This document shows positions 3,748-6,658 of a stretch of DNA of 6,658 nucleotides, one piece after another. The stretch covers positions 1 to 6,658 of the forward strand of contig CAKAQP010000127.1 of assembly GCA_916720285.1 (NCBI GenBank), in the 5' to 3' direction. The notes below the pieces were generated by a model. It was not told where the DNA came from. It searched no databases and worked only from the letters and a program-made list of their open reading frames with translations. The translations under genes and the position numbers were made by a program. Position 1 is the first letter of the stretch; each line of letters begins with the position of its first letter. This DNA comes from an uncultured Lachnoanaerobaculum sp. (GTDB taxonomy: Bacteria > Bacillota > Clostridia > Lachnospirales > Lachnospiraceae).

Positions 3748-5151
3748 ATGATAAACATATGTTCTAATGATGATATTTTTAAAAAGCTTGAAATACTCTC
3801 AGATGCCGCTAAATATGATGTTGCCTGCACCTCAAGCGGAGTGGATAGAAAGGGAAAAGGAGGAATGCTTGGCAATAGCGTAGCCTCAGGAATATGCCAT
3901 ACTTTCAGTGGTGACGGAAGATGTATTTCCTTGCTTAAAATACTTATGACAAACCATTGTATTTTTGATTGTAAATACTGTATCAACAAAAAAAGTAATG
4001 ACATACGCCGTGCATGCTTTACCCCGAGAGAAATCTGTGAGTTGACTGTGGAATTTTACAAAAGAAATTATATTGAAGGCTTGTTTTTAAGTTCCGGTAT
4101 AATTAACAGTCCGAACTTTACTATGGAAAAGATCTGTGAAACTCTTATTCTGTTGAGGAATGAATACATGTTTAACGGCTATGTCCATGTTAAGGCAATA
4201 CCCGGTGCCTCTGATGAATTACTTTTACAGGCCGGCTCTCTTGCAGACAGAATGAGTGTTAATATTGAGTTTCCAAGCGAATCAAGCCTTAAAAAATATG
4301 CTCCCAATAAAAGCTTTAATCTTATATCGGATCCCATGAAAAAAATAAAGGATTCCATAGAGATGAATAGGTTAAGTATCGGAAAGAGTTCAAAGCTCCC
4401 AAGAAGCAATATAAATAAATATCTTCCCGGCAGTATATTTAATGATGTAGCCCAAATCGAGGGAGATAATATTTTAAAATCGTCACTCAGTACTAAACAG
4501 GCTGATATCCGCCCATTTGTACCGTCCGGACAGAGTACACAAATGATTATCGGTGCCGGTGATGACAGCGACTATACCATATTGATGACTGCACAAAATC
4601 TGTATAAAAGCTTTGATTTAAAAAGAGTATTTTATTCCGCATATATTCCTATTAATGAGGATTCCTCCCTGCCAAATCCGGACACACCTGTGCCGCTTTT
4701 AAGAGAGCACAGACTTTATCAAGCTGATTGGCTTATTAGATTTTACGGTTTCAATGCACAGGAACTTCTAAGTAAAGATAATCCGGACTTTAACACCTAT
4801 ATGGACCCTAAATGCAATTGGGCTGTTAAGCATTTGGAATTCTTCCCTGTAGAAGTCCAGACAGCCGACATGGCAAGTTTACTTAGGGTACCGGGCATAG
4901 GACCTAAGGCGGCAAAAAGAATTGTAACTTCTCGTAGATACTCACTTCTTGACTTTAATTCCATTGCCAAGATGGGTGTAGTCTTAAAAAGGGCACAGTA
5001 CTTTTTAACCTGCAACGGAAAAATGATGTACAAAACCTTATTGGATGAAAAATATATAACAAACAGACTTATCGGATTAAACGGTAATGAGAACTGTAGG
5101 TACGGCACCGAAAAACAATTGTCCCTATTTGATGATTTTGGATTAAAATAA
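3748..5151 (+). CDS. putative DNA modification/repair radical SAM protein (TIGR03916-like)
   Basis: A 467-residue protein. Near the N-terminus is D-A-A-K-Y-D-V-A-C-T-S-S-G, a hallmark of the family. The radical SAM site is C-I-F-D-C-K-Y-C (Cys71, Cys75, Cys78; CX3CX2C), which binds a 4Fe-4S cluster and SAM. Further conserved stretches are I-E-F-P-S-E, P-S-G-Q-S-T-Q-M-I-I-G-A, L-L-R-E-H-R-L-Y-Q-A-D-W and F-F-P-V-E-V. A helix-hairpin-helix (L-L-R-V-P-G-I-G-P-K-A-A-K-R-I, about 378-392) near the C-terminus suggests DNA binding. The family is widespread but its reaction is unknown to me; the usual partners are a DUF4130 protein, here the next gene, and often a uracil-DNA glycosylase domain. The start is ATG 3748: a TTG at 3712 is part of the -35 and the next ATG lies after conserved residues. 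No ribosome binding site precedes it. The gene ends with a one-base TAATG overlap with its partner. Confidence 0.9.
   Translation: MINICSNDDIFKKLEILSDAAKYDVACTSSGVDRKGKGGMLGNSVASGICHTFSGDGRCISLLKILMTNHCIFDCKYCINKKSNDIRRACFTPREICELTVEFYKRNYIEGLFLSSGIINSPNFTMEKICETLILLRNEYMFNGYVHVKAIPGASDELLLQAGSLADRMSVNIEFPSESSLKKYAPNKSFNLISDPMKKIKDSIEMNRLSIGKSSKLPRSNINKYLPGSIFNDVAQIEGDNILKSSLSTKQADIRPFVPSGQSTQMIIGAGDDSDYTILMTAQNLYKSFDLKRVFYSAYIPINEDSSLPNPDTPVPLLREHRLYQADWLIRFYGFNAQELLSKDNPDFNTYMDPKCNWAVKHLEFFPVEVQTADMASLLRVPGIGPKAAKRIVTSRRYSLLDFNSIAKMGVVLKRAQYFLTCNGKMMYKTLLDEKYITNRLIGLNGNENCRYGTEKQLSLFDDFGLK
3752..3765. promoter_or_regulatory. LexA-type box 2 (weaker)
   Basis: TAAACATATGTTCT has the core AAAC-ATAT-GTTC, one change from GAAC-N4-GTTC. 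Its centre is 32 bases, about three helical turns, from that of box 1. It covers codons 2-6 of the radical SAM gene. Both cores share ATAT, so the two sites together form a larger inverted repeat. Confidence 0.55.
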
Positions 5152-5915
5152 TGAAAATATTTACATATGATGATAACTTCTACGCCTTGGCATCATGTAT
5201 ATACACAGCTTGGGAATACAGTCTTTGCCACAAGGATGAAAGTATAAAACTGCAGAAGCATTTATTTACGCAGCAAAGTCTGTTTTCGGAAATTATATAT
5301 GTAAGCACCGATATTAATAAAGCAAAAAAGGTTATAGAAAGTGTTAAGCACAAGCTTTCCGTTCAGACATACGAAGTTGTTTATATGGCTTTTTTGTATC
5401 ATAAAGATACGGGAAATGATATTTATAACTACTTGAGGCTTGCTTTTAAATATGGCAAAAAAATCAACTATATGTCGGGTGAGGAAATTGTTATGAAGCT
5501 TTTAAAGTTTCAAACAGCAGTAAGTCGTGAGATTCACTCCTATAAGGAGGTGACAAGATTTAAAGAGGTGGATAAGGATCTGTTTTTGGCAACTATAGAA
5601 CCGAAGCATGATATACTTGCCGAGCTCTCCTACCATTTTAAAGATAGAATGCCCTCTCTCAACTGGATTATTATAGACTCTTCAAGAAGTATTGCTCTGA
5701 TTCACCTAAAGGAAAGTGAATGTTATATGCAAACAGTTGAAGAAAATGAACTTGAAGCCGCTGCAAAGCTAAATGATATTAAAAATCCTTATTCCAAACT
5801 TTGGAAAGTATTTTTTGAAAATATTTCAATAGAGGAAAGAGAAAATATGAATCTGCAAAAACAAAATTGTCCTCTTAGAAAAAGAAAGTATATGACCGAA
5901 TTTATAGATGAATGA
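5151..5915 (+). CDS. DUF4130 / TIGR03915-like DNA metabolism protein, partner of the radical SAM protein
   Basis: A 254-residue protein starting M-K-I-F-T-Y-D-D-N-F, the usual family opening (short strand, Tyr-Asp, aromatic residue). The DUF4130 part spans about residues 75-252, with V-S-R-E-I-H-S-Y-K-E-V-T-R-F-K-E (124-139), I-E-P-K-H-D-I-L-A-E-L (149-159), H-F-K-D-R-M (162-167), N-W-I-I-I-D (171-176) and, near the end, P-L-R-K-R-K-Y-M-T-E-F (241-251). In many genomes this protein is fused or linked to a uracil-DNA glycosylase superfamily domain; here it ends after DUF4130 and no such domain is present. No enzymatic activity has been established for it as far as I know. The start overlaps the radical SAM stop (TAATG) with only a weak GGA upstream, so translation is probably coupled. 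Both genes share the LexA-box promoter and the terminator at 5930. Confidence 0.88.
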   Translation: MKIFTYDDNFYALASCIYTAWEYSLCHKDESIKLQKHLFTQQSLFSEIIYVSTDINKAKKVIESVKHKLSVQTYEVVYMAFLYHKDTGNDIYNYLRLAFKYGKKINYMSGEEIVMKLLKFQTAVSREIHSYKEVTRFKEVDKDLFLATIEPKHDILAELSYHFKDRMPSLNWIIIDSSRSIALIHLKESECYMQTVEENELEAAAKLNDIKNPYSKLWKVFFENISIEERENMNLQKQNCPLRKRKYMTEFIDE

Positions 5916-5929
5916 CAATACCGGAATGT

Positions 5930-5971
5930 AAAAGCGGGTTGTCGTTTAACATTAACGACAACCCGCTTTTT
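5930..5971. terminator. strong bidirectional terminator
   Basis: A perfect 17-bp stem (5930-5946 with 5954-5970, GC-rich core GCGGGTTGTCG) with a seven-base loop. It ends in TTTTT on the plus strand and TTTTAC on the minus strand. It lies 14 bases after the DUF4130 gene stop and 20 bases beyond the end of the convergent binding-protein gene, so it serves both. Confidence 0.92.
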
Positions 5972-5990
5972 ATACTTAATTATTCAATTC

Positions 5991-6658
5991 TTATTCTGCT
6001 ATATCAGCATACTCAAAATGCCAGAAGCCGTCAGGTGAATGCCAGCTGCCTGTTATCTTATCACTCTGAAGATAGAAATCATTGTAATAAAGAAGCGGAA
6101 CCATAGCTGTATCCTTCATTATAAGGTCCTCAGCCTGATGTAAATATCCGAATCTTGTTTGTGGATCTTTCTCTGTAGCCGCCTTATTCATAAGTCCATC
6201 AAATTCAGGATTGCTGTACTTAGAATTGTTGTTTCCGTTTCCTGTTAATGCAAGCTCAAGGATATTTGAAGGATCATTGTAATCCATTACCCAACCGTCT
6301 CTTGCTATCTGATAGTTTCCCGATCTTCTCTGTGGTGTGAATGACTTCCACTCAACTATATTTACATCAACCTTAAGTCCAAGTTCGCCCCATGCCTGCT
6401 GTAAATACTCGGCAATCTTCTTGTGATAACTTGCATCATTGGTTGAGTAAACCATCTCAGGTAAACCGACTCCGTTCTCATATCCTGCTTCCTTTAAAAG
6501 CTCTTTTGCCTTTGCAAGATTTGCTTCATGATCATCAATATTTATATAAACAGATTTATCTGTTATATGGTCCTGCCATGCAGAGCCGTCCCAATCTGTT
6601 ACTCCCTCACTTACAAATCCGCTTGCAGGTGTATATGTACCTGATGTAATTGTCTCTG
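5991..6658 (-). CDS. oligopeptide ABC transporter substrate-binding protein, C-terminal part
   Basis: The last 221 codons of an OppA/DppA-type (SBP_bac_5) extracellular lipoprotein; the frame is open to the right window edge, so the start, signal peptide and lipobox lie outside. Recognisable family features: P-A-S-G-F-V near the edge; A-N-L-A-K-A-K-E-L-L-K-E-A-G-Y, the A-K-x-L-L-x-E-A-G-Y motif; L-Q-Q-A-W-G-E-L-G-L-K-V (the partner-lobe helix); the W-V-M-D-Y-N-D-P-S-N motif of the peptide-binding cleft; and Q-A-E-D-L-I-M-K-D with A-M-V-P-L-L-Y-Y near the C-terminus. It would capture peptides outside the cell for an Opp-type importer; peptide length preference cannot be read. It is the 3'-most gene of its unit before the terminator at 5930-5971. 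No coding defect is seen. The Met at 6455 is internal, not a start. Confidence 0.92.
   Translation of the reverse strand, partial: ETITSGTYTPASGFVSEGVTDWDGSAWQDHITDKSVYINIDDHEANLAKAKELLKEAGYENGVGLPEMVYSTNDASYHKKIAEYLQQAWGELGLKVDVNIVEWKSFTPQRRSGNYQIARDGWVMDYNDPSNILELALTGNGNNNSKYSNPEFDGLMNKAATEKDPQTRFGYLHQAEDLIMKDTAMVPLLYYNDFYLQSDKITGSWHSPDGFWHFEYADIAE

Noticed and set aside
3699..4004. 101-codon minus-strand ORF over the start of the radical SAM gene
   Set aside because: Antisense shadow of a conserved coding region and its promoter; no ribosome site or recognisable motif.
4179..5108. Minus-strand ORFs opposite the radical SAM gene
   Set aside because: Shadows of the conserved radical SAM and helix-hairpin-helix coding sequence.
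5912..6649. Plus-strand ORFs over the terminator and the oligopeptide-binding gene
   Set aside because: One crosses the 17-bp terminator hairpin and both are antisense to a clearly recognisable transporter gene.
1..6658. CRISPR array, tRNA, rRNA, insertion sequence
   Set aside because: No regularly spaced repeats, no tRNA cloverleaf or rRNA-like stretch, and no transposase or terminal inverted repeats with target duplication were seen.

Overview
The window looks like chromosomal DNA of a low-GC Firmicute, most likely a Lachnospiraceae-type clostridium. It is AT-rich, ribosome binding sites are AGGAG-like, promoters are near-consensus TTGACA/TATAAT, the LexA-type boxes are of the Gram-positive kind, and the gene families (AbiE, the radical SAM/DUF4130 pair, a large oligopeptide-binding protein) are common there. 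No species can be named from the sequence alone.

Layout. (i) 1-871: a TetR-regulated ABC transporter locus on the minus strand. The first 33 codons of an ATPase are present, preceded by a tetR gene. Two copies of the same palindrome, TGACAA-N-TTGTCA, lie before each gene. (ii) 899-1120: an orphan copy of the AbiE promoter/operator, followed by a ten-codon reading frame and a strong hairpin. (iii) 1113-1534: a dead toxin-antitoxin remnant on the plus strand, mainly an XRE/HigA-like antitoxin stopped by one nonsense codon, then a long terminator-like hairpin. (iv) 1613-3093: an apparently intact AbiE type IV toxin-antitoxin operon on the minus strand (abiEi then abiEii, ATGA overlap), whose sigma-A promoter carries a large inverted repeat. 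(v) 3103-3718: the decayed remains of a second abortive-infection operon, an AAA ATPase plus RloB-type pair (AbiL/RloAB-like), with identifiable frameshifts and a deletion. (vi) 3712-5971: a two-gene plus-strand operon for a radical SAM protein with a helix-hairpin-helix tail and its DUF4130 partner, a conserved but functionally uncharacterised putative DNA repair pair. It is preceded by a perfect-hexamer promoter with a LexA-type box inside the spacer and a second box just inside the gene. (vii) 5991-6658: the C-terminal part of an oligopeptide ABC transporter binding protein on the minus strand.

How it fits together. The centre of the window is a small defence island of mixed ages: one live AbiE system, one dead AbiL-like system, one dead HigBA-like system and a solo AbiE operator. 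It lies between housekeeping transport genes and a DNA-damage gene pair. The best candidate for an undescribed system is the radical SAM/DUF4130 pair. The sequence suggests it is SOS-controlled and that its first gene is translated from a leaderless transcript.
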